DNA from: a virus
Reading direction: 5' to 3' (one strand)
DNA length: 64,000 nucleotides
Virus record (IMG/VR): IMGVR_UViG_3300013093_000028
Coordinates: 32,344-96,343 of that record
Positions 1 through 9,545 of the stretch are shown here, piece after piece. Below the pieces are notes generated by a model. The model saw only the letters and a program-made list of their open reading frames with translations, made no database searches and was not told the DNA's origin. A program made the position numbers and the translations under genes. Every line of letters begins with the position of its first letter. Within the stretch, counting starts at the first letter, position 1.

Positions 1-2405
1 TGTGTAATTGTACCATCAACCTGCCACAAATAATCTGTGCCCAAAGCCACTGAACTTGTGGTGTTTAATGTGTTGACTGACAACACTGTAATTTTATCTT
101 TGATAACAGTATTTGTGGTAAAGTCATAGTTAATATTATTTGAATCAATAAAGAATCCTGTTTGTTGAGCACTTTCAAACACATAGTCAGTTTGTCTGTA
201 TTGAACTGTATAACTTGTGCCGTTCCAAGAAAATGCCACTAACCAACTGGAGTCTAAATTAGCATTACTAATATTATTTTGATATTCTAAACTAAATGGA
301 CTTACTAAATTTAGATTACTGTCAGCAATAATGTTCCAAACTCTATTGATAGAATCAAAAGATAATCCAAAATTTCTTTGAATTAGACAGAGATTTACAA
401 TTTCAGTAATAAACGAATTTGAAAAAGAATTTACAAACACTGGAATTATTTCAACAGGAGTAGCAGTACTTGGTACCACGTTGTTCATTGTTATCGGGCC
501 AACACCTGTACTTAATGAGCCAGTTCCGTTATTAGAACCATCACCTATAACCTGAGATACTAAAGACCAAATATAATCTACAGTGGTAGAAGTTTTTTTG
601 TTGATTAATGTGCCGTTAGGTAAAAAATATTGGCCAGCTGGAGGAACAAATTTAATTAATGCTCCTGACACGATATAGGCAAGATTACTATTAGAAAATC
701 CGCCAACCGCTGTGGCAACATGAGTTGATGTATTTGTAAAATAACCTGTACTTTGTCCAGAAGATTTAGTAACCTGTACCCAACTAACTCCAGATTGTGT
801 GAGATCAGGTCTTGGATATTGATCAAGATAAAAAGATCTCATGGTAGAGGAGGCAATAATTGGTGTTAATCGATTTTGTATAATTGTGTAGATATCATTT
901 TGACTATTAAATGTAAAGTCAAAACTGTTTTGTGTTAGATTTTTATATAAAATGCCGTCATCAGCAAATATGTTTGTACTAGAATATTTTCCGCTAACAT
1001 CACTTAATTCAAAATACTTGCTAACGCCACTGGTTACTCTAGCAACACTTTTAACTTTAAGTATTTCACTGCTGACATTCAAAGGAGCGATATTGTAATC
1101 CTCCCCAGTTACCATACGGTTTTGTGTGTAGTACGTTTGTGGAGCATTAGTTTGTATACTAGCGTTGGATTCAGTTCCTTGACTGTTTGACACAGTATAT
1201 TCTAAAGAATATGTGATAGTCAATGTTTGACTTTGACCTGCTTGATTTACATAGGGAATTCTAACGCTTACACCAGTCATTTGACTAGGACTAATTGTAT
1301 AAGTTAGGCCATTACTTTGGCGATAAAACAAACCAAAATCACCTGTGGGAAGATTACCAAAACTTCCATCTGAAAAGTTTAAATCAATTTGGTCACCGTT
1401 TCTAGTACTTACACTATAAAAATTTCTTGTACTGGCATTTAAACTGTTGTATATAACATTGTTACCTGTTAGAGCAGGAACTTGTGTCCACAAAGTCTGG
1501 TATTGGCCGTTAAGCCCTTTTTGCCACAACCAAACGTCTGTGTTATTGATGTCTGTGATATTAACACCAATGATTTCATTTGGAACAGGAGCAGTTATAC
1601 TGAAATTACTTGAGCTTAATGACCCTTGTCTAAAATGACTGAAAAATCCTGTATTAGCACTGGCATTGCCCTGGTTATCATTTTGATAGATAATTGAGAA
1701 ACTATTTCCTGGCTCAGGCGGTTCTTCATATATGTAGGTCTTACCAGAGAATGTAGTGCTTACGATTTCAAAAATCATAGGAGTGCCATTGATGTTCTGC
1801 GTAAAACTAAACACTGGTACATCTTGATTAGAGCTATTAATTGTATATTGTTGTACTAAAATTCCGCCAATAGTGCTTTGATCTGAAGGAGTTCCAAACC
1901 CATGTGGCGCATTAAAACTACTGTTTAATATTGTTATAAATTGGTTATACCAATTTGAATTTGTGGAATCATTCCAGCCTATGGTAATATTGCTGAGATT
2001 ATTGCCTAGCGCATCAAACACACTATCTGTGGTAGAAATAGCAGACATTTTTAGCAAACCATTGGCTGGTGCATTTCTAGTTGGTACGTAGCTGATCAAT
2101 TGAGCCAGTCTTAAAATACTGTCTCTGCGTGTCGCAGTTTCTAAAAAGTTTTCACGAGCATTTAGGTCAATACGGAAACTTAGATTTTGACCTAGGTAAG
2201 CAATTAAATCCACCAGGGCAATGTATTCACTACTATCAATGAAGTCGTTGAAGTCTTCAGGAAAATTTTCTTGAAGATACGCAATCATTATTCTACGCAG
2301 TGTTTCAAAATCATAGCTTTGGAACTCTGCGTTAGGGAAAGATTGATAGATTTTTTTCCAATCTTCTGTAACTAGATACTGTGAATTAGTTGCTGGAATT
2401 GTCAT
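1..2405 (-). CDS. gp6: Baseplate wedge protein gp6 (partial, runs off left edge)
   Basis: The minus strand is open from an ATG at 2405 to the edge of the window, about 801 codons, and no stop was seen where I translated it at both ends. The N-terminus reads MTIPATNSQYLVTEDW, followed by a segment with FNDFIDSSEYIALVDLIAYL and LNARENFLETATRRDS. That segment is the conserved N-terminal region of the T4 gp6 family, where the protein forms the inner ring of the baseplate wedge around the hub. The left-edge translation (TDYLWQVDGTIT) is still protein-like. It is the last visible gene of the minus-strand baseplate operon, 45 nt after gp25. A late motif AATAAATA lies 17 nt upstream of the ATG (2423-2430). 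T4 gp6 is about 660 residues, so this version is longer, as in marine relatives. The C-terminus is missing. Confidence 0.85.
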   Translation of the reverse strand, partial: MTIPATNSQYLVTEDWKKIYQSFPNAEFQSYDFETLRRIMIAYLQENFPEDFNDFIDSSEYIALVDLIAYLGQNLSFRIDLNARENFLETATRRDSILRLAQLISYVPTRNAPANGLLKMSAISTTDSVFDALGNNLSNITIGWNDSTNSNWYNQFITILNSSFNAPHGFGTPSDQSTIGGILVQQYTINSSNQDVPVFSFTQNINGTPMIFEIVSTTFSGKTYIYEEPPEPGNSFSIIYQNDNQGNASANTGFFSHFRQGSLSSSNFSITAPVPNEIIGVNITDINNTDVWLWQKGLNGQYQTLWTQVPALTGNNVIYNSLNASTRNFYSVSTRNGDQIDLNFSDGSFGNLPTGDFGLFYRQSNGLTYTISPSQMTGVSVRIPYVNQAGQSQTLTITYSLEYTVSNSQGTESNASIQTNAPQTYYTQNRMVTGEDYNIAPLNVSSEILKVKSVARVTSGVSKYFELSDVSGKYSSTNIFADDGILYKNLTQNSFDFTFNSQNDIYTIIQNRLTPIIASSTMRSFYLDQYPRPDLTQSGVSWVQVTKSSGQSTGYFTNTSTHVATAVGGFSNSNLAYIVSGALIKFVPPAGQYFLPNGTLINKKTSTTVDYIWSLVSQVIGDGSNNGTGSLSTGVGPITMNNVVPSTATPVEIIPVFVNSFSNSFITEIVNLCLIQRNFGLSFDSINRVWNIIADSNLNLVSPFSLEYQNNISNANLDSSWLVAFSWNGTSYTVQYRQTDYVFESAQQTGFFIDSNNINYDFTTNTVIKDKITVLSVNTLNTTSSVALGTDYLWQVDGTIT

Positions 2406-2422
2406 ATTTTTTGCCTATACCG

Positions 2423-2430
2423 TATTTATT
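2423..2430 (-). promoter_or_regulatory. Late-promoter-like motif upstream of gp6
   Basis: The minus strand reads AATAAATA, close to the T4 late consensus TATAAATA recognised by gp55-type sigma. It ends 17 nt before the gp6 ATG. With T4 spacing the transcript would start about 12 nt upstream of the ATG. Confidence 0.4.
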
Positions 2431-2450
2431 GCGGCAATTAACCACATATA

Positions 2451-2894
2451 TTATTGTTGCTGGGCCACTAGCCCGACCTGCTGATCAAATGCCAATGCCA
2501 AATTCACAGATTGATTATTGTAATTCAGTATCAAGGTCATTTCAATCAAATATCCTTGAGGGTATTCTGAAATATCAATTTGGTTTGGATAGATCCTAGG
2601 ATCGCTTTCACAGATGCTGATCACATCTTCCTTTATTTGCTCTTGTATGTCTGGAGTCAATGGTTCAAACAATAAATCCCATATGATACTACCGTATGTA
2701 GGGTTCATCACACGTTCACCGCGTCTTGTATTAAAATGATTGATTAAATCTTGTTTAATCAAATCATAATCATATAGTTTACTACCAGTGTTAGCATTAT
2801 CTAATGTGCTAAATCCTACATAGAATTGATTAGATTGCGGAGCCTGACTTTCTATAGGGTTGGAACTAGGAATTGTAAAATTTTTATATGGCAT
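2451..2894 (-). CDS. gp25: Baseplate wedge protein gp25
   Basis: This 147-residue protein belongs to the gpW/gp25 family, a small wedge component with a lysozyme-like fold that helps hold the central baseplate ring and prime the sheath. The diagnostic stretch is NTRRGERVMNPTYGSIIWD (about residues 55-73), followed by LLFEPLTPDIQEQIKEDV. The length is close to T4 gp25 (132 residues). It lies 14 nt after the gp5 stop and 45 nt before gp6, the same gp5-gp25-gp6 order seen in many T4-like phages outside the T-evens. The start codon has no Shine-Dalgarno; instead a late-type AATAAATA motif ends only 8 nt before the ATG. Confidence 0.9.
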   Translation of the reverse strand: MPYKNFTIPSSNPIESQAPQSNQFYVGFSTLDNANTGSKLYDYDLIKQDLINHFNTRRGERVMNPTYGSIIWDLLFEPLTPDIQEQIKEDVISICESDPRIYPNQIDISEYPQGYLIEMTLILNYNNQSVNLALAFDQQVGLVAQQQ

Positions 2895-2902
2895 AATGTC
2901 AA

Positions 2903-2910
2903 TATTTATT
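2903..2910 (-). promoter_or_regulatory. Late-promoter-like motif directly before gp25
   Basis: AATAAATA on the minus strand overlaps the gp5 stop region and ends 8 nt before the gp25 ATG. With T4 late-promoter spacing the message would have a leader of about 3 nt. There is no ribosome binding site between the motif and the ATG. Confidence 0.4.
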
Positions 2911-5065
2911 ACTGTGTAATCGGGCTAAAATCAGGATTCTTACCTGCCTTACGCAATATTGCTATAGCTTCTGCTTTTTTCTGATTACCAATATTGGACA
3001 TCATGCCTATGGTTATATAGCCCAAGCCAGATGGATCAAAATATGGAGCATTTGGTGTATAGTTCCATGGTTCAAAAGTTTTAGAAACTAAAATTGTATT
3101 AACATCCAATGTGTGAGCCCTGGCTGGAATGAATAATGTAGAATAAACATGCCCTATTGAAGGACTAGGAATCTTTGGATCTGGCCAGTGCCATAAATCA
3201 TGGAAATATCTATAGACATAGTCCATTTGCTGTACACGACTTAGTTGTGCTAATTGTCCAGTAGTAGTCCCTAAGCTCGCAGCCGTAGATGATATAAATT
3301 GAATTAAACCAGTAGCACTACTACGAGGATTCTTAATTGAAGGATCCATTGTATAAGCAGTTTCAGAAAGCATACAGGCAATTAAATCAATAGGTTGGAA
3401 CGTCAATGATCGAGCCACTTGAGTAACCTTTGCAAGGAAGGCATCATCCATGGCCCAAGGGGTATATGCCCCGCGAACTGTGCCTCGATCTGATGTAGGA
3501 CCTGCTTTTCCTTGAAACGGTTGACTAGCTGATTGAACACTAGTAGATCCGCTTGATGCTGTAATGTTTGAATCAGTATAGTTAAAAGAAAATAACGCAG
3601 GGTTATTATTTTCATGACCGTCCCATGGTTCATGACTTGGTACTCGTTGCATAATAGATTGAATACCATCAGATTTGTAATGAGACCCAGCCCATGTGCT
3701 GGCTGTTGAGTTAGCAGTTACGCTGAATAAATTTAGTAGAGCAGGAGTTGTTGGGTTAGCTGCAGTAGGCGGTGTGGCTTTTGGCCCATTCTGATTGATT
3801 ACCCCAGCAGTCATTGTGATTGAAGATTTACCAGTCATAGACAAATCACTGCCTGCCCCAAGAGCAAGTAGTCCGTTTGATTTTAAACTTAGATTTCCGC
3901 TGGCTGTATGATTTGATACACCTCCAACAGATGTATTATAATCTTTGGCCACTGTTAGATTAAATCCACCAACAGCTTGGATGTACATGTCATTGCCAAT
4001 TATATTAGAACTACCTTGGGCGCTGAGTGTGACGTTACCGCCAGCTTGTCCAAAAGAAGATCCCAGAGCCGCTATGTTAACGTTTCTGCCAGCTTCTAAA
4101 TTTACATCTCGATCAGCTCGGAAATTAAAATCTCCTTGTGAATGAATACTAATACTATCAGCGGCATAGATATCAATTTTTCCAGCACTGGTGAATTCCA
4201 TCCATGCGGTGCCTTTACTGTTGGCTATGTAGATTAGATCTTCTGAATTATGTAATAATATTTGATGCCCAGTTCTAGTTCTGATACGAACCAGTTCGTT
4301 GTTACCATTTAGGTCACCGTCATCCATAACAAATGTTGTACCGCCTAGTCGACTCACCGGAGCCATGACACCTTTACCAAAGGAAATATCTCCTCGCTGT
4401 GCGCCATTACTGGTATCTAACGGTCCAGGCGTACTTATACCAAATACTTGACTAGGTACTTCTCTACGTGCGCCACTTGATGTAATACCCCTAACAGTAT
4501 CTGCTAATAATCCTTGTTCTAACAATCTATAGGCAAAGGGGTGAAGTGGTCTTCCTACTGAATCTGGGTTAGGTACTTTTCCGTTATAAACTTTTTTATT
4601 ATATTCTGCTACTGGCAAACTTGTTATATCTGATCCAAATTTACTGCGTTGTGCTGGCGTAAGTTCAACATGTGAACTGGCTGCAATACCTGGTACCATG
4701 TGATTTTCAAACTTATCTTCACTTGGTACACACCCTATCCAATAGCCTTGATCAGTCTGCCCATTAATGAATATAACCATGACCTTGCTGCCAATATCTG
4801 GCGGTATCATCCACATTCCATAGGATTTTTGTGTATGATTGAAATTAGCACTGTCGTTGCCAAGGAAACGAGCCGATGTCACTCCATAAAAAGGAGACAT
4901 ATATTGAACAGGCAATGCGTTTGATGGATCATTCACAAAACCTGGGACATCGGTTGTTAATACAACTTTTAATGCTCCCATAAAAGATGTATCTAGGTGA
5001 TTTACTACCTCGGCAATGTAAGGGCCCGGACTAGGTAAACTTTTCGTCTGTTTATCTACTGACAT
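2909..5065 (-). CDS. gp5: Baseplate hub/needle protein gp5 with C-terminal lytic transglycosylase domain
   Basis: This 718-residue hub spike has three visible parts. Residues 1 to about 120 form the gp5-type OB-fold region (MWMIPPDIGSKVMVIFINGQ, then GYWIGCVP). The middle, about 240-420, is rich in short beta strands (DIYAADSISIHSQGDFNFRA, DVNLEAGRNVNIAALG), typical of the trimeric needle. The C-terminus resembles soluble lytic transglycosylases: SETAYTMDP with a candidate catalytic Glu at residue 568, then ATGLIQFISSTAASLG. T4 gp5 instead has a lysozyme domain between the OB-fold and the needle, so enzyme type and position differ here. The likely role is to puncture the envelope and cleave peptidoglycan during injection. 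It is 12 nt from the upstream hub-like gene and 14 nt from gp25. The enzyme assignment is from motif only. Confidence 0.85.
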   Translation of the reverse strand: MSVDKQTKSLPSPGPYIAEVVNHLDTSFMGALKVVLTTDVPGFVNDPSNALPVQYMSPFYGVTSARFLGNDSANFNHTQKSYGMWMIPPDIGSKVMVIFINGQTDQGYWIGCVPSEDKFENHMVPGIAASSHVELTPAQRSKFGSDITSLPVAEYNKKVYNGKVPNPDSVGRPLHPFAYRLLEQGLLADTVRGITSSGARREVPSQVFGISTPGPLDTSNGAQRGDISFGKGVMAPVSRLGGTTFVMDDGDLNGNNELVRIRTRTGHQILLHNSEDLIYIANSKGTAWMEFTSAGKIDIYAADSISIHSQGDFNFRADRDVNLEAGRNVNIAALGSSFGQAGGNVTLSAQGSSNIIGNDMYIQAVGGFNLTVAKDYNTSVGGVSNHTASGNLSLKSNGLLALGAGSDLSMTGKSSITMTAGVINQNGPKATPPTAANPTTPALLNLFSVTANSTASTWAGSHYKSDGIQSIMQRVPSHEPWDGHENNNPALFSFNYTDSNITASSGSTSVQSASQPFQGKAGPTSDRGTVRGAYTPWAMDDAFLAKVTQVARSLTFQPIDLIACMLSETAYTMDPSIKNPRSSATGLIQFISSTAASLGTTTGQLAQLSRVQQMDYVYRYFHDLWHWPDPKIPSPSIGHVYSTLFIPARAHTLDVNTILVSKTFEPWNYTPNAPYFDPSGLGYITIGMMSNIGNQKKAEAIAILRKAGKNPDFSPITQ

Positions 5066-5077
5066 GTTAGATCCTTA

Positions 5078-7423
5078 TCATTTGTTTACAATTTTGGTAA
5101 CCGGCGATTGTGCCTGTTGAGCCAGCTGTTTAGAATATGCTTCAGCATTTGCCCTTACCTGATCCAGAATTATCGTTCTGGCATTAGGATCAAGTCCTGG
5201 CGTATTTGCCTTTTGAGTAAGGAACCGCTGTGTTTCAGAATATGACTGGGCTGTCTGTGTCGCAGGCTGTGTAGCAGTTTTATTAGCATCCTGAGATAAT
5301 TGGGCTTCTGGATTAGGTTTATTAACAAACCCTTCAGGTTCTGTTCCCGATTTGACTGGATTGACACCTGTAGTATCTGTCTGTGGCGGACGTCTTATAC
5401 CCATTCTCTGTTTGAAAACCCCATTTTTAAAACTACTTACTAGTATTGTTGGCACATATACTCCACTGAAAGGAACTTGCTCTGGTATAAAAATAGCCAT
5501 ACCACCATCACCAGTTGTGGTTACTGCTTGGAAATCTGTGGGATTCTTAAAATTAATCTGTATGTATATGTCACCGTATTCTTTATTTGCTGAGCCGTCG
5601 CTATTAGAGATAGTTGGATTATTAGGATCAGGTGGCGAATAATAATTTCCCATACCGTTGGCAGATAGATAAAACGGATCCCCTATAATTTCAATTTCAC
5701 CAACCCATAGTGATCCTGATCTTGAATTAATGACAGCATGATGCATGGCTTTGGCCAAAACCCAGTAGGGATCATCCTGGCGCAGGCCTGCTTGTACTCC
5801 AGAATCTCCATTAGTATACTTGGCATCGCCGCGCTGACCTGTTTGAGGGATACTACTTGATTTTCCAGAATTGATATCTTTAGTCGGCGCTTGTGGGTTA
5901 ACAGCATTGTCCTGTGATCCAGTAACTGCTGCCGGAACCTTGTCATTATTGCCCATGGCATTGGGCACACCTTCAAAATACAAAACATTTATTGTAAGTT
6001 TGAAACTTAATAAATGAGAATTATTCCCCATATACAAATAGTCATAGATCCTAGATAATCTAGATTCTAATCCAGTTACATCTATATTTTCGTCAGTGTG
6101 TCCAGGCAATTTTGTAATAGATATTTTTCGTGGTGTAATAATGTACTTAAAATTTCTATAGGGCAATTTTGTTTGATCATTTATTTTATCTTGATTGGTT
6201 ATTTGAACACTCAAATAAAAATAATCAACTTCGCCTGCTGAATCTGGTTTTGGTGATTTTAACAAGTCTCTAGTATAATTGCTGTCCCGTATTACTGATG
6301 TGATAATATCGGTGATGTTAGTCCCAGCACCAAAAGACGCAACTGCGGTACCACTGGGATTTAATCTAATAACTGAATCTGAAGATGATTCCCCCGGTGG
6401 GGTGGCGCCATCAACGTGGTAAGCATTGGGCACTGAGTTAGAACCAGGCTCAGCAAATCCAAAAGTTTTATTGTCTTTTAAATTAGTGGCAAAATCTTTA
6501 TTTGCTATTGCATTATTAGAAGCCGCAGTAGTACCACTTAATGTTTGACCACCCAAAGATTTTGGAAACTCTATAGTATAAGTGTCATGCCCTTCAACAG
6601 TTTGTTTACCAGCTGCATCCGCAGAAGCACGTTGTTGCTGTATCTTTGTCATGATATCATTTAGTATCTCGCCAACAGTTGTACCTTCACCTTGAATTGG
6701 TTGACGTAGTTTATTATCAGTATCAGCATAGGCCATCTCATTGGACGGCATTGCGGCACATTTGTACATGGTACCACGCTCAGTTAATTCAACATCAATA
6801 AGAGTAAATCGTATTGTAAAATATCTTGTGGCTCCAGGTATCAACTCTGGTGCCGGAGGAGTGGAATCTTTTGATTTTAATGTATCAGGATATCCAAAAA
6901 ATTGTAATTTTAAAATATAAGTAGCATTTGAATAAGCAACATAGCCAGCACCCACAGCGGCTACCTGAAGTGCTTCTAGAAAACCGTTAAGGCTATATGG
7001 TTCAATAACATCAAATCTAAAACCACTAGGTAGAGTTGTTTGATGTTTTTCATCGTAGGATAGAAAACTGTCTATTTCAACATTTTCTATATACATGTCA
7101 AACCTACCAGGGCTATTTTTATTGAAACTATCAATCATCTGTTGACCTGTTGCGTCAGTTGATGCTGACGGGGCCATGCCCTTATTGCCTTTTCCACCAG
7201 ACTTTAATACTGTAAAGTTTCTTATCGAAGCTTCAAAATTTTGAATTGTTGGATTGGAAGGTACTGTTTTATCAAGCCCTGCTAGAGTCCAATTATAGGT
7301 ATATGATTTATAGGAGTCTAAAATATTCGTGGGAACTTTTGGTAGTTTTTTGCCTGTTATTGTTACTGTTGGAGTAGTAGCGACATTGGCAGTGTTTCGG
7401 GTTATATTATTACCGTCTGCCAT
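5078..7423 (-). CDS. Large baseplate hub-like structural protein
   Basis: This 781-residue protein has no catalytic motif that I recognise. The N-terminal region contains ILDSYKSYTYNWTLAGL, and a middle region reads LSRIYDYLYMGNNSHLLSF followed by KLTINVLYF. The last ~110 residues are Gln/Ala/Thr/Asn-rich and look disordered. It sits between gp53 and gp5 in a tightly spaced operon (1-12 nt gaps), where marine T4-like phages carry a large baseplate structural protein. Position suggests it takes the place of the gp27-type hub ring that anchors gp5, but I cannot show homology to gp27 by eye. Virion structural is well supported by context; the exact hub role is inference. Confidence 0.7.
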   Translation of the reverse strand: MADGNNITRNTANVATTPTVTITGKKLPKVPTNILDSYKSYTYNWTLAGLDKTVPSNPTIQNFEASIRNFTVLKSGGKGNKGMAPSASTDATGQQMIDSFNKNSPGRFDMYIENVEIDSFLSYDEKHQTTLPSGFRFDVIEPYSLNGFLEALQVAAVGAGYVAYSNATYILKLQFFGYPDTLKSKDSTPPAPELIPGATRYFTIRFTLIDVELTERGTMYKCAAMPSNEMAYADTDNKLRQPIQGEGTTVGEILNDIMTKIQQQRASADAAGKQTVEGHDTYTIEFPKSLGGQTLSGTTAASNNAIANKDFATNLKDNKTFGFAEPGSNSVPNAYHVDGATPPGESSSDSVIRLNPSGTAVASFGAGTNITDIITSVIRDSNYTRDLLKSPKPDSAGEVDYFYLSVQITNQDKINDQTKLPYRNFKYIITPRKISITKLPGHTDENIDVTGLESRLSRIYDYLYMGNNSHLLSFKLTINVLYFEGVPNAMGNNDKVPAAVTGSQDNAVNPQAPTKDINSGKSSSIPQTGQRGDAKYTNGDSGVQAGLRQDDPYWVLAKAMHHAVINSRSGSLWVGEIEIIGDPFYLSANGMGNYYSPPDPNNPTISNSDGSANKEYGDIYIQINFKNPTDFQAVTTTGDGGMAIFIPEQVPFSGVYVPTILVSSFKNGVFKQRMGIRRPPQTDTTGVNPVKSGTEPEGFVNKPNPEAQLSQDANKTATQPATQTAQSYSETQRFLTQKANTPGLDPNARTIILDQVRANAEAYSKQLAQQAQSPVTKIVNK

Positions 7424-7424
7424 A

Positions 7425-7727
7425 TTAGAATCCTAACGATTGTTTGAGTACTTTTAATTTAGGCAAATAAATTCGTATTCCTGTTACCATATCAAATACC
7501 GGATCTTCTATGATTGCTGGGTTACGCACAGCAAACACCCACCAAAGACTAACTGTATTATAGAGATCATAAGATAGTAAATCGGGTCTATTTTGATATT
7601 TGCTCTCCAGCTCATACAATATGTCATCAGTCTCGAAAGGGAATGCCGTAGGTGTCCAAACATCAAGGTACCCTTTGGTTTGATCAGAATTATAATACGG
7701 ACTTAGATTAGAATATGTTGTGCTCAT
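7425..7727 (-). CDS. gp53: Baseplate wedge protein gp53
   Basis: This 100-residue protein has the gp53-family pattern: paired aromatics and prolines in YLDVWTPTAFPFETDD, then YQNRPDLLSYDLYNTVSLWW (about 43-62) and an IRIYLPK element near the C-terminus. In T4, gp53 ties neighbouring wedges together around the hub. It is about half the length of T4 gp53 (196 residues) and matches the shorter forms in marine T4-like phages. Its ATG overlaps the stop of the preceding gene (TAATG), and 1 nt separates it from the following hub-like gene, implying translational coupling. Confidence 0.8.
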   Translation of the reverse strand: MSTTYSNLSPYYNSDQTKGYLDVWTPTAFPFETDDILYELESKYQNRPDLLSYDLYNTVSLWWVFAVRNPAIIEDPVFDMVTGIRIYLPKLKVLKQSLGF

Positions 7728-8515
7728 TAAATAAATCCACTATTTTTGCTAAGGCTACTACCAGGAACTAGCCATTTATCAATACTAAAAGATGATATTT
7801 CTTGTCTACTATACATTGGAATACAAGTTATAGCTATGGTTGAAAGTATAGGAACACTAGTTGGGTTCTTTCCAAAAGAAGAACCAGCATAAGCACCGTT
7901 GGGATTAGCCCCTGCTGTAAAGTAATCAACACTCTCAGGTAATTCCAATCTAAAACTGGTAATTGTTATTGGAACATTAGGGAACATATAAGCCCCGTAA
8001 GCATTAAGTCTACAAACTGGTGGCGGTGATCCCGCAAACGGATCATTTCCCCATTGCATTTTTGTCAATGCTCGTAATAACTGTACTGTGGAAATATATG
8101 CGGCAGCATCTGATTCATTCTGAACTGTGAATTTTCCCTGTATGCTAATTGTGCCAACTGAACTATGTTTATAAAAATATTGATTAAAATTAGAATGTGT
8201 GGGGTTTATTGTTTCGTAGTCTGCTTTATTTTCAACTGAAATTGTTGGAGTATATGGAAAAATTATACCCTTAATGGATTTGTCTGACCCCAGTTCACCA
8301 TTTAATCCTGTGTAACTGGTTAGGTATGCTTTAGGAACTTTAATTATAACCCGTGTGTCAACAGCCGTGGAGTTTCCTTGAAGATTATAAAAATTTACCT
8401 CTGGGCCTGCTGGAGATGGAGGCTGTGCCCCGCCACCTTTCTTAAATGCTTTGGTCAGCACTGAAGCGGCTACTCCTGTGGCCGCTATTCCAGCTAGATC
8501 TCCAAGTAAACTCAT
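7727..8515 (-). CDS. Baseplate tube-cap / tail-tube initiator-like protein
   Basis: This 262-residue structural protein starts with a hydrophobic glycine/alanine-rich stretch (MSLLGDLAGIAATGVAASVL), then a Pro-rich linker and a beta-rich body containing KGIIFPYTPTISVENKADY, SVGTISIQGKFTVQ and NVPITITSFRLELPESVDYF. The pattern of tube-like beta strands resembles baseplate proteins that start the tail tube (the place of T4 gp48/gp54), but I cannot assign it to either. It is the first gene of the minus baseplate operon, divergent from gp55, with late motif TTAAATA upstream (8534-8540) and AAGGAAAC before the ATG as ribosome binding site. Confidence 0.6.
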   Translation of the reverse strand: MSLLGDLAGIAATGVAASVLTKAFKKGGGAQPPSPAGPEVNFYNLQGNSTAVDTRVIIKVPKAYLTSYTGLNGELGSDKSIKGIIFPYTPTISVENKADYETINPTHSNFNQYFYKHSSVGTISIQGKFTVQNESDAAAYISTVQLLRALTKMQWGNDPFAGSPPPVCRLNAYGAYMFPNVPITITSFRLELPESVDYFTAGANPNGAYAGSSFGKNPTSVPILSTIAITCIPMYSRQEISSFSIDKWLVPGSSLSKNSGFI

Positions 8516-8533
8516 AGTTGTTTCCTTTTATAC

Positions 8534-8540
8534 TATTTAA
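8534..8540 (-). promoter_or_regulatory. Late-promoter-like motif for the baseplate operon
   Basis: TTAAATA on the minus strand, followed by a short AT-rich leader with AAAAGGAAAC before the first baseplate gene. It lies in the 115-nt divergent region shared with the gp55 promoter. Confidence 0.45.
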
Positions 8541-8572
8541 CCTTAAATAATGTGCTAATATAATTAGTTTGG

Positions 8573-8600
8573 TTGACAACCAAAAAATATGTGCTATACT
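8573..8600 (+). promoter_or_regulatory. Sigma70-type promoter of gp55
   Basis: TTGACA (8573-8578) and TATACT (8595-8600) are separated by 16 nt. A late-type GATAAATA (8605-8612) follows directly, so the gene could be read early by host polymerase and later by its own product. AAAGGA (8613-8618) precedes the ATG. Confidence 0.7.
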
Positions 8601-8630
8601 TTGTGATAAATAAAGGATAATAACAATAAC

Positions 8631-9545
8631 ATGACTACAACTTTTTCTCCTAGAAAGGTAAAATACCTTAATAATAAAGATTTATTAGCAGAAATCCATC
8701 GTAGCAAATGCTCGTTCTCAAGTTTTACTCAACCAGAATATCAACAGTATGATATTATTTTGCCTAGTCTTAGCAAAGTAAACATACGGACTATTGCTGA
8801 AGCTAAAAGAGCACAGGCCAAGAGAATTGGCATTGCCGCATTTGCCGCCGCTAGAGCTTCAGGCGATAAAAAAGTAAAACTAGCAGACTGTACGCCCGAC
8901 TATACCACTATCGCAAAAACAGATGTCATTATTAGAATCATGACATTTGATCATATCCCGTTGGCACCTGGACGTAAAAAGACTGTTAAAAACACTTCAG
9001 ATGGACATGATAAGGTAAATTTTCCACCATTTCAGCACTGGAAATTCAATGATCAAGGCGAATTAATATGCGTAGGCAAAAGTCATTGGAAAGGACCTGT
9101 TGATAGTGGACACTTTAGCAAAGATCACGGACGTATCACAGAAAATTTAGGCAAGATGTTTATCAAACTAAGTGAACGCTATGCCCAACGCAGTAATTGG
9201 CGCGGTTACACTTATGTTGATGAGATGAAGGGCCAAGCTATCCTACAGTTAAGTCACATTGGACTACAGTTTGACGAATCCAAATCAGAGAATCCATTTG
9301 CCTATTATACTGCGGCAGTCACTAATTCCTTTACTCGCATCTTGAATATTGAGAAGAAGAGCCAAAATATTCGCGATGACTTGCTGGAAGAAGCAGGGTT
9401 AACACCTAGTATGACCAGACAAAACAGTCAAGAGTACGCAAGTGAAATTGCTCGACAGGCAGAACTATACAAAAATATGCGTATGCCCAAGAGCGAGGAT
9501 GATATTCCAGAAGAAGATACAGAAAACGAAGATATTGCTCCTTGA
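8631..9545 (+). CDS. gp55: Late-transcription sigma factor gp55
   Basis: This 304-residue protein carries the gp55-type core at about residues 195-255: YVDEMKGQAILQLSHIGLQF, ENPFAYYTAAVTNSFTRILN and EKKSQNIRDDLLEEAG. This is the sigma region-2 remnant that recognises the T4 late TATAAATA element together with host core polymerase. T4 gp55 is about 185 residues; the ~190-residue N-terminal part here, with an Ala-rich helix and a Trp/His-rich segment (FQHWKFNDQGELICVG), is additional. The acidic C-terminus (residues ~287-304, Glu/Asp-rich) is a plausible contact surface. A strong sigma70 promoter lies upstream, as expected for a gene needed before the late genes. Many NTAAATA motifs in this window are its likely targets. 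Confidence 0.85.
   Translation: MTTTFSPRKVKYLNNKDLLAEIHRSKCSFSSFTQPEYQQYDIILPSLSKVNIRTIAEAKRAQAKRIGIAAFAAARASGDKKVKLADCTPDYTTIAKTDVIIRIMTFDHIPLAPGRKKTVKNTSDGHDKVNFPPFQHWKFNDQGELICVGKSHWKGPVDSGHFSKDHGRITENLGKMFIKLSERYAQRSNWRGYTYVDEMKGQAILQLSHIGLQFDESKSENPFAYYTAAVTNSFTRILNIEKKSQNIRDDLLEEAGLTPSMTRQNSQEYASEIARQAELYKNMRMPKSEDDIPEEDTENEDIAP

Noticed and set aside
1447-1638. Plus-strand 63-codon open frame inside gp6
   Set aside because: Lies antisense to clear gp6 coding sequence and has no recognisable features.
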